This document shows, in pieces, positions 43,236-52,877 of a DNA stretch of 64,000 nt. Below the pieces are notes generated by a model. It worked only from the letters and a program-made list of their open reading frames with translations. It made no database searches and was not told the origin of the DNA. Position 1 is the first letter of the stretch. Each line of letters starts with the position of its first letter. The position numbers were made by a program, and so were the translations under genes. This DNA comes from Chryseobacterium formosense (GTDB lineage Bacteria; Bacteroidota; Bacteroidia; Flavobacteriales; Weeksellaceae), in assembly GCF_900116415.1 (NCBI RefSeq), contig NZ_FPAP01000001.1, forward strand, positions 186,001-250,000. The letters run 5' to 3'.

Positions 43236-44579
43236 TTACAACTCAAACTTCTCCATTCTTCTGTACAACGCTGCTCTCGATAAGCCTAAATCTTCTGCAG
43301 CCGAAGAAATATTTCCTCGGTGTTTTTTCAAGGCTTTTTTAATCAATATTTCTTCCATTTCTTCAAGATTCAGATTGATCATTGTACTTTCAGATTCTTC
43401 AGGTTGTGGCATCAGCAATTTAAGATTTTTCTCATTGGAAAGAATCACGCTTCTTTCGATGCAATGGTCGAGTTCACGGATATTTCCCGGCCAGGAATAA
43501 TGCGTTAATTCTGAAATTAAAACTTCATTTAAAGCCAAATCAGGTTTGTGATATTTCTGTTTGTATTTATCCAGAAAATATTCGGATAGATTCGAAATAT
43601 CCTCTAAGCGTTCTTTCAAGCTCGGAATATTTAATTCTACCGTATTGATTCTATAATACAAATCTTTTCGGAAACGGTTTTCTGCAACGGCTTTTTTAAG
43701 ATTCTCGTTGGTTGCAAAAATAAACCTCACATCCAATAGTCGCTCTTTGCTTTCTCCGATTCTCGACAGTTTTCTGTTTTGAATCAAACTCAATAATTTA
43801 GTCTGAAGATGAAGCGGAAGATTCCCGATTTCGTCAAGGAAAACGGTTCCGTTTTCGGCATTTTCAATTTTTCCGGCGTAATCCTGATGCGCATCGGTAA
43901 AGGCTCCTTTTTTATACCCGAATAATTCGGCCTCAAAAAGATTTTCCGAAAGACTTCCCAAATCGATATGAACAAAAGGCTGGTTTTTTCTTTCCGATAA
44001 TTCATGAATATGCTCTGCCAAAACATATTTTCCGGTTCCGTTTTCGCCGAGAAGCAGAACATTCGCGTCAGTCGGAGCGACTCTTGTGATTTGTTCCATC
44101 ACATCTTTCATCGCAAAAGACTGCGTTTCCAATTGATATTGATTGGTTTTGATGCTGATATTTTCCCACTGATTCAGTTTTTTATTTTTTCGGGAAATAT
44201 CGACGGCGAGATTCACAGAAGCGTACAATTTTTCGTTATTCCAGGGTTTTAAAATAAAATCAGAAGCGCCATTTTTCAAAGCTTCAACCGCCAATTCCAC
44301 TTCTCCATAAGCGGTCATCAGGATGATTGGAAGTTGAGGTTCCAAAGTTTTGATTTCCTGCATCCAATATAAGCCGTCTTGTCCGTTTTCAAAACCTTTT
44401 CGGAAATTCATATCGAGAAGAACTGTGTCAACTTGCTGTTCGGATAAAAATTTCAGAATATTTTTTGGCTGACTGAGGCAACTTACTTCTGTGAAAAACT
44501 TCTTGAGCCAGACTCTCGCCGAAAACAAAATATCCTCGTCATCATCAACAATTAAAATATGAGCTTCTTTTTTTCGCAT
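43236..44579 (-). CDS. Sigma-54-dependent NtrC-family response regulator
   Basis: 447 aa. Receiver domain with acidic VDDDED and phosphoacceptor Asp56 (VLLDMNF); AAA+ domain with Walker A GENGTGK, sigma-54 contact loop GAFTDA (variant of GAFTGA, frequent in the family), Walker B VFLDEIG; Fis-type HTH at the end (ALKKHRGNISSAAEDLGLSRAALYRRMEKF). Starts 18 nt after the YhcG-like gene. It most likely activates the efflux operon at 45839 through the sigma-54 promoter at 45789-45805 and the two sites at 45691-45727. Confidence 0.95.
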   Translation of the reverse strand: MRKKEAHILIVDDDEDILFSARVWLKKFFTEVSCLSQPKNILKFLSEQQVDTVLLDMNFRKGFENGQDGLYWMQEIKTLEPQLPIILMTAYGEVELAVEALKNGASDFILKPWNNEKLYASVNLAVDISRKNKKLNQWENISIKTNQYQLETQSFAMKDVMEQITRVAPTDANVLLLGENGTGKYVLAEHIHELSERKNQPFVHIDLGSLSENLFEAELFGYKKGAFTDAHQDYAGKIENAENGTVFLDEIGNLPLHLQTKLLSLIQNRKLSRIGESKERLLDVRFIFATNENLKKAVAENRFRKDLYYRINTVELNIPSLKERLEDISNLSEYFLDKYKQKYHKPDLALNEVLISELTHYSWPGNIRELDHCIERSVILSNEKNLKLLMPQPEESESTMINLNLEEMEEILIKKALKKHRGNISSAAEDLGLSRAALYRRMEKFEL

Positions 44580-44597
44580 TTTTTTATTTAATAGTTT

Positions 44598-45638
44598 TTA
44601 CAGCAATTTTTTACATTCGAAACGTTCTTTTACTTCGATTAAGGCTAAATGTAGTTTCCGTTCAAGTTCTTTCTTAGGTGGTAATTCCGTCCAGTATTCG
44701 GCAACCATAATTCCATCTTTATGCATTTCCAAAAGCTCTACTTGCTCTTTACTGCTTTCTGCACAAAGTATTAGTCCAATTGGCATTTCTTCACCTTCCT
44801 GCCTTTCGTTTTTGTTGAGCCATTTCAGGTATAGTTCCATTTGACCTTTGTATTTTGCCTGGAATTTTCCTAATTTCAATTCGATTGCCACTAATCTTTT
44901 TAATGAACGATGATAAAACAAAAGATCAAGATAGAAATCTTCTCTATCGATAATTATTCTTTTTTGACGTTCTACAAAGGCAAATCCTTTTCCTAATTCT
45001 AAGATGAATTTTTCCAATTCATGAAGAATAGCTGTCTCAATATTTTTTTCTAAATATTCGTTCTGTAACCCAAGAAAATCTAATAGATATGGATCTTTGA
45101 AAGTATTGATAGGGAAGTTTTCGTTTTGAGATGATTGTAGATTCACAATTTCAGTTCTTTCAAAAGCTTTATTGGTAATTTGTTTTCGGAGTTCTCTTAC
45201 ACCAAATGTTTCACTTATGGCTAATTGTGCGTAAAATTGTTGAGCTTCGACTGATTTTAAAGGAATTAAAACCAAAAAATGAGACCACGTCAATTGTCGT
45301 GACAGTGTAACGACAATTTGCAAATCAGAATAGATTTCTGCAAATTGCATCATTCTTCGTACGTTTTTTTCTGCAAAATTTCTTCCGTAAGAAGTTTCCA
45401 AATGTGCCGACACTGTCGACACAATTTGTTTTCCATATTCTGCACGCTGGTTTTGCAGAATATCATCATTAATACGTTTTCCAACCTGCCAAAACAAAAT
45501 TGTTAGGGTACTGTTAGCTTGCATCGCCACCTGCTGACGACTTTGCTCTATTAAATAAGATAAATCCGAGAACAATTTTTCGTTTGAAAAAATGATTTGA
45601 TTATCTGAAGATTCTGTATTTTTTAATTTCTTAGCCAT
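44598..45638 (-). CDS. YhcG-type PDDEXK nuclease domain protein (DUF1016)
   Basis: 346 aa. N-terminal DUF1016 helical domain (YLIEQSRQQVAMQANSTLTILFWQVGKRI, RNFAEKNVRRMMQFAEIY, QLTWSHFLVLIPLK) and C-terminal PDDEXK core with DREDFYLDLLFYHRSLKRLVAIELKLGKF, giving D-x(n)-E-x-K. The family is nuclease-like and frequent in accessory DNA and restriction loci; its role is unsettled. Here it sits between a two-component system and its probable target operon, 18 nt upstream of the response regulator gene, so it may be co-transcribed with it or be an insertion. Confidence 0.9.
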   Translation of the reverse strand: MAKKLKNTESSDNQIIFSNEKLFSDLSYLIEQSRQQVAMQANSTLTILFWQVGKRINDDILQNQRAEYGKQIVSTVSAHLETSYGRNFAEKNVRRMMQFAEIYSDLQIVVTLSRQLTWSHFLVLIPLKSVEAQQFYAQLAISETFGVRELRKQITNKAFERTEIVNLQSSQNENFPINTFKDPYLLDFLGLQNEYLEKNIETAILHELEKFILELGKGFAFVERQKRIIIDREDFYLDLLFYHRSLKRLVAIELKLGKFQAKYKGQMELYLKWLNKNERQEGEEMPIGLILCAESSKEQVELLEMHKDGIMVAEYWTELPPKKELERKLHLALIEVKERFECKKLL

Positions 45639-45690
45639 AATTTTTATTCATCATTCTGTAAAATATATTGAAGATATCAATAGTCAACTG

Positions 45691-45727
45691 TGTCCATTTT
45701 CGCACAAAAAGTGTCCGATAATGAACA
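45691..45727. promoter_or_regulatory. Two phased upstream activator sites for the NtrC-type regulator
   Basis: TGTCCATTTTCGCACA (45691-45706) and TGTCCGATAATGAACA (45712-45727): both fit TGTCC-N6-GnACA, are imperfect dyads, and are exactly 21 bp apart (two helical turns), 62-100 bp upstream of the sigma-54 promoter. Confidence 0.65.
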
Positions 45728-45788
45728 GTTTTAAAATTAATTAAATTTCTTTAATCACATTTACAATGCGTTATAGATTCATAAACCT

Positions 45789-45805
45789 CTGGCAAGTGTA
45801 TTGTG
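45789..45805 (+). promoter_or_regulatory. Sigma-54 promoter of the efflux operon
   Basis: CTGGCAAGTGTATTGTG: TGGCA at -24 and TTG at -12 with 10 nt between GG and the -12 G, the strict sigma-54 spacing; the -12 GC is GT. It lies about 35-50 nt upstream of ATG 45839. Confidence 0.7.
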
Positions 45806-45838
45806 TAATTGTTTGTAAATAAATCGGTTATCTACAAT

Positions 45839-47080
45839 ATGGATACGAAAATAGTAAAAAAGAAATCTAAATTAAAATTTGTCCTAATTATATTTACCTC
45901 TGTTTTGGCAGTTTCAGTTTTTGGATGGTATTTTCTTAATCAGAAAAAAACATATAATGTAAAGTCAGAAGATATTACAGTTGAAGAAGTGACGAAAGGG
46001 AAATTCGAAGATATGCTGATGGTCACTGCACAGACGCAGTCGCTCAATTCTTCTTTGGTAAATGTTCTGGAAGGTGGTGCTGTAAAAGAAATTTTTGCAG
46101 AAGACGGTCAGATACTAATAAAAGGACAACCCATTGCAAGAGTTTACAACCCGAATACAGAATTCAATTACCTGAATCAGGAAACGGGAATTATGCAACA
46201 GATCAGCCAGATGAGAAGTTCGCTTTTGGAATTAAAAAATCAGGAATTCAATCAGGATAAAGAATTACTGCAGTCTCAGAATGACTATAATACGGCGTTG
46301 CAAACTTTTAATCTTCAAAAAAGATTGTATGATGCAGAAATCGGAAAGAAAACTGATTATGATATTGCATTTCAGAATTTGAATTATCAAAAAGACAGAA
46401 AACAAATCGTGGAAAAAGGCGCTTATAATGAGAAAATTTCGAGAAATTCCCAGTTTGCAGCAATAAACAGCTCAATTAACCAAATGGAAAAAAGTTTAAA
46501 TATCCTCCGTTCCAACAAAAACAATTTCCTGATTATGTCGCCTGCTTCTGGGAGATTGTCATCATTTAATATTTCTTTAGGACAGAATTTAACGACAGGA
46601 GAAAGTGTCGGGAAAATTGATTTGATGGGCGGTTACAAACTGGTAGCAAAAGTAGACGAATATTATATTAATAAATTAACCAACGGCATCAAAGGAAGTT
46701 TAGATAATAACGGAAAAGAATATGAAGTCATTATCACCAAAATTCTTCCGGAAGTGAAAGACGGACAATTTTCTGTGGAACTGAATTTCATCGACGCAAA
46801 AATTTCAACTCTGAAAATAGGGATGACTTTCGGAGTGAAACTGAAATTATCTGCCGACACGCAAAGTATGATGATTCCGAAAGGAAATTTCTACAAAGAC
46901 ACGAACGGAAAATGGATCTTTGTCGTGAAAGGTAACAAGGCAGCAAAACGAAATATCAGTTTAGGAAGAGAAAATCCTCTTTATTATGAAGTAGTTTCAG
47001 GATTAAAGCAAGGCGAATCGGTAATTACTTCTGATTATACTGAACTGAAAAAATATGAGATATTAGATATTAAAAAATAA
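45839..47080 (+). CDS. HlyD-type periplasmic adaptor (membrane fusion) protein
   Basis: 413 aa from ATG 45839 (a TTG frame from 45809 overlaps the promoter region and is rejected). One N-terminal membrane helix (FVLIIFTSVLAVSVFGWYFL), a lipoyl-like half (VLEGGAVKEIFAEDGQILIKGQPIARV), a coiled-coil hairpin at about 110-230 (QISQMRSSLLELKNQEFNQDKELL ... INQMEKSLNILRSNK), second lipoyl half (LIMSPASGRLSSFNISLGQNLTTGES) and beta-barrel. Links the inner-membrane ABC complex to the TolC channel. First gene of a five-gene operon. Confidence 0.92.
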   Translation: MDTKIVKKKSKLKFVLIIFTSVLAVSVFGWYFLNQKKTYNVKSEDITVEEVTKGKFEDMLMVTAQTQSLNSSLVNVLEGGAVKEIFAEDGQILIKGQPIARVYNPNTEFNYLNQETGIMQQISQMRSSLLELKNQEFNQDKELLQSQNDYNTALQTFNLQKRLYDAEIGKKTDYDIAFQNLNYQKDRKQIVEKGAYNEKISRNSQFAAINSSINQMEKSLNILRSNKNNFLIMSPASGRLSSFNISLGQNLTTGESVGKIDLMGGYKLVAKVDEYYINKLTNGIKGSLDNNGKEYEVIITKILPEVKDGQFSVELNFIDAKISTLKIGMTFGVKLKLSADTQSMMIPKGNFYKDTNGKWIFVVKGNKAAKRNISLGRENPLYYEVVSGLKQGESVITSDYTELKKYEILDIKK

Positions 47081-47136
47081 ATTTTTAACAGTTAATTTTA
47101 AAACTAAATAATACACTTTAAATAAAAAATAGCAAA

Positions 47137-47859
47137 ATGATCAATATTCAAAACCTTTCAAAAGTCTATAAAACTGAAGATGTTCAAACCAACGCACTTA
47201 ATAATGTGAGCCTGCAAATCAAAGAAGGCGAATTTGTTGCGATAATGGGACCTTCCGGTTGTGGAAAATCGACTTTTCTTAATATTCTTGGACTTTTGGA
47301 CAGTGCTTCCTCAGGTTCTTACCAATTTGAATCGACTGAAACAATCGGAACTTCTGAAAAGAAAAAATCTGACATCCGAAAGAGAAATATCGGTTTTATT
47401 TTTCAGAATTTTAATCTTATTGATGAACTTACAGTTTATGAAAATATCGAATTACCATTGATTTACAACGGTGTTTCTTCCTCAGAAAGAAAAAGAAGAG
47501 TAGAAGAGATTATGGAGAAAATTAATATTTCTCATAGAGCAAAGCATTATCCGCAACAGCTTTCCGGAGGTCAGCAACAAAGAGCGGCTGTTGCAAGAGC
47601 TTTGGTTACCCGTCCAAAATTAATTCTTGCCGATGAGCCAACCGGAAATCTGGACAGCTCAAACGGAAATGAGGTAATGAATCTTCTTGCGGAACTTCAT
47701 AGAGAAGGTTCTACGATCGCAATGGTAACGCATTCTTCCTACGATGCAGGTTATGCTTCCAGAATTGTAAATATGAAAGATGGTGAAATCTTTTCCGAAG
47801 AACATTCTTCCCAAAGAAAAGATGTTTTCGAAAAGGCTGATTCTAAAAACTTTGAGTAA
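47137..47859 (+). CDS. MacB/LolD-type ABC transporter ATPase
   Basis: 240 aa. Walker A GPSGCGKST, Q-loop FIFQNFNLIDELTVYENIELPLIY, signature LSGGQQQR, Walker B LILADEPTGNLDS, switch His MVTHSSYDAG. This sequence style is specific for ATPases that work with MacB/FtsX-type mechanotransmission permeases. Partner of the two permeases encoded downstream. Confidence 0.94.
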   Translation: MINIQNLSKVYKTEDVQTNALNNVSLQIKEGEFVAIMGPSGCGKSTFLNILGLLDSASSGSYQFESTETIGTSEKKKSDIRKRNIGFIFQNFNLIDELTVYENIELPLIYNGVSSSERKRRVEEIMEKINISHRAKHYPQQLSGGQQQRAAVARALVTRPKLILADEPTGNLDSSNGNEVMNLLAELHREGSTIAMVTHSSYDAGYASRIVNMKDGEIFSEEHSSQRKDVFEKADSKNFE

Positions 47860-47960
47860 AAAAAGCGGGAAGCGGGGTGATCGGAGCAGGAAGTTATCGA
47901 ACGCAATAATTTAAACATCCAGCTTCCATCATCCAGCTTCCAACCTAAAAAACCACAATT
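47860..47960. repeat. Dispersed repeat inside the efflux operon, copy 1
   Basis: GCGGGAAGCGGGGTGATC ... CATCCAGCTTCC-ATCATCCAGCTTCC. The 15-mer at 47919-47933 is the reverse complement of 2726-2740, and 47925-47941 matches 52932-52948 at 16 of 17 positions. Confidence 0.65.
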
Positions 47961-50375
47961 ATGCTAAACAACTGGCTCAAAATTGCCTTCATCAATTATA
48001 AAAAGAACTGGCTTTCCACCATCATCAATTTGTTTGGATTAACCATCGGTCTTACAGGGTTTATGCTCATTCTCATGCATTGGAATGACGAAGAATCCTA
48101 CGAAAAATGGAACCCGAAGAAGAACCAAATCTATGGAATTCAGAGTTATTATAAAAAAGATAAAGGGTACGGAAGCAATATCTCTATCCCTATGGCAGAA
48201 CGCGCTGCAAAGCTGATTCCGGAAGTGAAAGATTTTGTTCTTTTTAATTCGTCCGGAATGGGTTTCAAGATGACAACAAAAAACAAAACGGTTTATCAAC
48301 AAGACGGAATAGCAACATCCGAAAATTTCTTCAATTTTTTTCCATTTAAATTAATTTCAGGAAGTTTTAAAAATGCTCTTAAAAGCGAAAATGCAGTTGC
48401 TCTTTCTACAACTTCAGCCAAAAATGTTTTTGGAAGAACCAATGTTGCGGGAGAAAGCCTGAAATTTAATGGTAAAAATTATATCGTAACTGCCGTTTAT
48501 GAATTACCGAAGGAAAACAGTCTCATAAAACCTGAATTTATTATTCTGGCTTATGAACAGATGAAAAATGATAAAGAAGCTTGGGGAAGTTTTAATTACG
48601 GATGTTTTTTTATGTTGAAAAAAGATGCCGATTTAGTTGCTGTGCAAAATAAATTGGTAAAAGAAGTTTTCGAATATAGAGCAAAAATCAATGAAGAAGG
48701 TTCTGGTGTTACCATTGAGAAATATATGGAATTGTATGGTCCGAATAGTTGTGAGCTGATACCATTAGACAAATTAAAACTTCATGCAAAAGCTTATTGG
48801 TTCGGAAATGGCGATTTACAAACAATGATGATTTTGCTAACGCTTTCTATTTTGATTGTTGTTCTGTCAGCTATAAATTTTATTAATCTAAAAACAGCGC
48901 AAGCTTCTCAGCGTGCCAAAGAAATCGGTGTAAGAAAAGCCATAGGAAGTACAAAATCGAGTTTGGTTTTTCAATTTTTATTGGAAGCGTTTATCATTTG
49001 TTTTGCATCATATCTTCTTTCTTTGGCTTTAGCAGAGCTTCTTCTGCCAAGTTTCAATAAGTTTTATGACAAAGAAATCGTGATGAATGACTGGCATATT
49101 TACTTTTATTCTTTCTCGATGGTTTTGGCGGTTACCTTGATTTCCGGATTAATTCCGGCAATGTATTTATCGAACTTCAAAGCTATTGAAACTTTAAAAG
49201 GAAATTTTGCAAGAAGCAAAAACGGGATTTGGTTGAGAAATGGAATCTTGACCTTGCAATTAATGATTTCTTCATTTTTCATTATTGGAGGTTTGGTTGT
49301 AAACTCACAAGTGAAACATATGATGGATAAAGACCTTGGTTTTAGTGGAAAGCAAATATTGTACGTTAATTTTAGTGAGAATGTAGAAAAACCCTGGCTG
49401 AAATATGAACGCTTGAAAAATGAGTTAAGTAAAATTGAAGGTATTGAAAGTGTTTCTTTCGGAGAAGCGGTTCCGGGAAGTGGCAGATTCAGTAATTCAA
49501 ATGTAGATTTTAGAGATAAAAGCATCAATGCCCAGCACGGTTCTATGGATTTTGATTATCTCCAGTTTATGAATGTAAAATTGAAAAAAGGCCGCTGGCT
49601 GAATCCTAATTTAGCCTCCGATACAATTGCAAATGTTATAGTAAATGAAGCTTTTGTGAAAAAATTCGGATGGACAGATGATGAAGCTTTGAAAAATGAA
49701 ATTCGTCCCGGTTTTGATAGCAAACCTTATCATATTGTAGGAATTGTGAACGATTTTAATATGTGGAGCCCGAAAACTGCAGTGGAACCCATCACATTTT
49801 TCCATTACAAAGAAACTACCTGGAAAAGATTTGGTGTGTATAATATTCAATTGAAATTGAAAGCAGATGATATTGATGCAACGGTAAAAAGAATCAAAAA
49901 ATATTGGCAAGAAAAAGCAGAACCAGGTTATCCTTTTGATTCCTATTTTATTGATAAAAAATTTGCTGAAAATTTTGTTAAATACCAAAAACAGCAAATA
50001 CTTTTCACAATTTTGAATGCAATGGTTTTGATGGTAGCCTTACTTGGGTTATTTGCATTATCATCATTAATGATCGAACAAAAACTGAAAGATGTTGCCA
50101 TTAGGAAAACTTTAGGAGCATCAGACAAAGCTTTAATTATTGGATTAACAAAACAATTCCTTTGGATTACGCTGATTGCTGTTTTAATAAGCATTCCGAT
50201 CAGTTATTATCTGATGAACGAGTGGCTGAAAGATTTTGCTTACCGAATTGATATGCCTGTTCTTCCTTTCGTTCTGAGTCTTATTTTATTATTAATTCTC
50301 ACTTTCGCTGTTGTCAGTATAAAAGCGTATCAAGCATCAAAAGTGAATCTTGTGAAATATCTGAAATACGAATAA
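47961..50375 (+). CDS. MacB/FtsX-type ABC transporter permease 1
   Basis: 804 aa double-length permease: N-terminal helix (WLSTIINLFGLTIGLTGFMLILMHW), a MacB-type periplasmic domain, three helices with the coupling stretch QASQRAKEIGVRKAIGSTKSSLVFQFLLE, a fourth helix, a second periplasmic domain (about 460-660), and the repeat of the module with LKDVAIRKTLGASDKALIIGLTKQF. Ends SKVNLVKYLKYE. About half identical by eye to the next permease, a tandem duplicate. No energy domain; uses the ATPase at 47137. Confidence 0.93.
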   Translation: MLNNWLKIAFINYKKNWLSTIINLFGLTIGLTGFMLILMHWNDEESYEKWNPKKNQIYGIQSYYKKDKGYGSNISIPMAERAAKLIPEVKDFVLFNSSGMGFKMTTKNKTVYQQDGIATSENFFNFFPFKLISGSFKNALKSENAVALSTTSAKNVFGRTNVAGESLKFNGKNYIVTAVYELPKENSLIKPEFIILAYEQMKNDKEAWGSFNYGCFFMLKKDADLVAVQNKLVKEVFEYRAKINEEGSGVTIEKYMELYGPNSCELIPLDKLKLHAKAYWFGNGDLQTMMILLTLSILIVVLSAINFINLKTAQASQRAKEIGVRKAIGSTKSSLVFQFLLEAFIICFASYLLSLALAELLLPSFNKFYDKEIVMNDWHIYFYSFSMVLAVTLISGLIPAMYLSNFKAIETLKGNFARSKNGIWLRNGILTLQLMISSFFIIGGLVVNSQVKHMMDKDLGFSGKQILYVNFSENVEKPWLKYERLKNELSKIEGIESVSFGEAVPGSGRFSNSNVDFRDKSINAQHGSMDFDYLQFMNVKLKKGRWLNPNLASDTIANVIVNEAFVKKFGWTDDEALKNEIRPGFDSKPYHIVGIVNDFNMWSPKTAVEPITFFHYKETTWKRFGVYNIQLKLKADDIDATVKRIKKYWQEKAEPGYPFDSYFIDKKFAENFVKYQKQQILFTILNAMVLMVALLGLFALSSLMIEQKLKDVAIRKTLGASDKALIIGLTKQFLWITLIAVLISIPISYYLMNEWLKDFAYRIDMPVLPFVLSLILLLILTFAVVSIKAYQASKVNLVKYLKYE

Positions 50376-50456
50376 ACTGTTGCTCATTGTTTGTTGATAG
50401 TTGATAGGAAATTCTTACAACTAACAACTGACAACCAAAAACCAACAACCAAAATT
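50376..50456. repeat. CAAC/GTTG-rich repeat between the two permease genes
   Basis: TTGTTGATAGTTGATAGG ... CAACTAACAACTGACAACC-AAAAACCAACAACC. The left part (GTTGATAGTTGAT) and the right part (CAACT...CAAC) are complementary in character. Related to 43195-43235. Confidence 0.55.
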
Positions 50457-52877
50457 ATGATTAAAAACTGGCTCAAAATAGCATTTATCAATTATAGAAA
50501 AAACTGGCTTTCTACCATTATCAATGTTTTGGGATTGAGTGTTGGCTTATGTGTTTTTCTGTTGATCTATATTCATTGGCAGGACGAGAAATCGTATGAA
50601 CAATGGAACCCGAATAAAGAAAATATTTATCTTGTAGAGAACTGGAATTCGTCATTCGGAACAATGGCGGTTTCCAGCTATCCACAAATATTCGAATCGA
50701 AAGAAACATACCCGGAAATTGAAGATGCAACAATATTTAACGACTGGGGAAGAAAGAAAATTAGTTTCGGGAGCAATTCAGCTTATGTAACGGCGGGAGC
50801 AACAGTTAATTCTTTTTTTAACTTTTTCCCTTTTGAGAAAGTTGCAGGAGATTATAAAAATGCTTTGACGGATATAAATAAAGTGGCATTGTCTGAAGAA
50901 ACGGCGAGACTACTTTTTGGTGACGATTATATAGAATCTATCGGAAAAACGGTCAGAGTTGAGGTTGATGATAAAAATTATATCGTTACCGCCATTTATA
51001 AAAAACCAACGGAAAATACTGTTTTTAAACCTGATTTCGTGTTTATGAATCCCTATATGGAAAACAGTAAAACCCAATGGACGAGTTACAGCTATTATGG
51101 ATTTTTTAAAATGAAACCGGGTTCAGATATTAAAGCTATCGAAAATAAAATTTCAAAAAAAATACAAAAGGAAGATGAAATTTCAGCAAAAAAATGGGGT
51201 TATGAAATTGATAAGAAAAACCCGTTAAAAGTTTATCTGTCGCCACTTGCCAATATAAAGCTTGATGCAAAAAGTGAAGGCATTAATAAAGGCGACAAAA
51301 AATCGATCATGATTTTGTTAGGATTATCCGGGTTGATATTGCTTTTGTCTGGGATTAACCTAATAAATATTAAAACAGCTCAGGCTTCACAAAGAGCGAA
51401 AGAAGTCGGCGTAAGAAAAGCGGTAGGAAGTACAAAATCAAAACTGATTTTACAGTTTCTGCTGGAAACTTTTATAATTTGCTTTACGGCTTACATTCTT
51501 GCATTGGCAATGATTGAGCTTTTGCTGCCCTCTTACAATAAATTTCTTGGGAAGGAAATCGAGGTTAATAATTTAAGTCTGTTTCTTTACACAGGCTTGT
51601 TGCTGATTCTGTTTTCTCTGATCTCCGGGTTGATTCCTGCGATGTATCTTTCGAATTTTAAACCAATCAATACTTTAAAAGGAAATTTTGCAGGCAGCAA
51701 ACACGGTGTCTGGCTGAGAAATTCTATTCTGACTGTACAATTGATCATCTCTTCGTTCTTTATTATTTGTTCGCTCATTATCCATGCTCAGGTAAAATAT
51801 ATGATGAGTAAAGATCTTGGTTTCAAAGGGGACCAGGTTGTTCAGATCGATTTTAAAGAGACCAAATGGGAGAATGATTACAATTTCAAAAAATATAAGC
51901 TGCTGAAAAATGAAATTTCTAAATTATCAGGCGTAACTGAAATTACAGGTTCTATTCAGTCGATAGGCAGAGGAATTACCAATAGTTCTGTAGCTAAAGA
52001 TGCAAGAGACAGTACAAAAACAGTGGAAGGTACTGGTTTGGGAGCTATTGATGAAAATTATCTGCGTTTCTATAAAATAAAATTTTTGTCGGGAAGAGAT
52101 CTGAACTGGAAAATAGCTTCGGATACCATCAATGGAGCTGTGGTAAATGAAACTTTTGCTAAAAAATTAGGCTTTAATCCTAAAACTGCTTTAGGTAAAG
52201 AAATTCTGACAGGCTGGGATGACAGGAAAAAATATAAAATTCTTGGCGTAGTACAGGACTTTTACTACAGTGGAGTCGACAAACAGATTACACCGGTCGT
52301 TTTCTTTAATTATGACAGAAACTGGGTGAAAAACAATATGTCTAATATTCAGATAAAAGTTTCCGGAAACGATATCGAAGGTACTTTGGAACGCATTAAA
52401 GAATTTTGGCTTACAAAAGCAGAACCGGGTTACCCATTTGAATATGAATTTGTAGATAAGCAGTTTGCAAAAACTTTCGAGAGATTCCAGAAACAACAAA
52501 CATTGTTTACGACTCTGAATATTGTGGTTCTTGTCATCGCATTATTGGGATTATTTGCTTTATCCTCATTATTAATAGAGCAAAAACTAAAAGATGTAGC
52601 CATCAAAAAAACTTTAGGTGCCGACGAAAAAACAATTGTATGGGATTTAACCAAACGGTTTTTACTGATTTGTGTGATTGCCGTTATCATCAGTATGCCC
52701 TTTGGATATTATGCGATGAACGAATGGCTGAAAGATTTTCCTTACCGAATCGATATGCCGGTTTGGCCATATATTTTAAGCTTATTTTTATTGTTGATCC
52801 TAACCTTTACTGTGGTAAGTTTCAAAGCTTATCGCGCCACAAAAATTAGTCTCGTTAAATATCTGAAATACGAATAA
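50457..52877 (+). CDS. MacB/FtsX-type ABC transporter permease 2
   Basis: 806 aa from ATG 50457 (MIKNWLKIAFINYRKNWLSTIINVLG), matching the start of permease 1; the in-frame start at 50391 is rejected since its 22 extra residues are encoded by the repeat. Same eight-helix, two-periplasmic-domain layout: QASQRAKEVGVRKAVGSTKSKLILQFLLE in the first module, LKDVAIKKTLGADEKTIVWDLTKRF in the second, ending TKISLVKYLKYE. With permease 1 it probably forms a heterodimeric exporter. Confidence 0.93.
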   Translation: MIKNWLKIAFINYRKNWLSTIINVLGLSVGLCVFLLIYIHWQDEKSYEQWNPNKENIYLVENWNSSFGTMAVSSYPQIFESKETYPEIEDATIFNDWGRKKISFGSNSAYVTAGATVNSFFNFFPFEKVAGDYKNALTDINKVALSEETARLLFGDDYIESIGKTVRVEVDDKNYIVTAIYKKPTENTVFKPDFVFMNPYMENSKTQWTSYSYYGFFKMKPGSDIKAIENKISKKIQKEDEISAKKWGYEIDKKNPLKVYLSPLANIKLDAKSEGINKGDKKSIMILLGLSGLILLLSGINLINIKTAQASQRAKEVGVRKAVGSTKSKLILQFLLETFIICFTAYILALAMIELLLPSYNKFLGKEIEVNNLSLFLYTGLLLILFSLISGLIPAMYLSNFKPINTLKGNFAGSKHGVWLRNSILTVQLIISSFFIICSLIIHAQVKYMMSKDLGFKGDQVVQIDFKETKWENDYNFKKYKLLKNEISKLSGVTEITGSIQSIGRGITNSSVAKDARDSTKTVEGTGLGAIDENYLRFYKIKFLSGRDLNWKIASDTINGAVVNETFAKKLGFNPKTALGKEILTGWDDRKKYKILGVVQDFYYSGVDKQITPVVFFNYDRNWVKNNMSNIQIKVSGNDIEGTLERIKEFWLTKAEPGYPFEYEFVDKQFAKTFERFQKQQTLFTTLNIVVLVIALLGLFALSSLLIEQKLKDVAIKKTLGADEKTIVWDLTKRFLLICVIAVIISMPFGYYAMNEWLKDFPYRIDMPVWPYILSLFLLLILTFTVVSFKAYRATKISLVKYLKYE

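Noticed and set aside
50391..50456. Upstream start for permease 2
   Set aside because: The added residues are encoded by the CAAC-rich repeat; ATG 50457 aligns with the start of permease 1.
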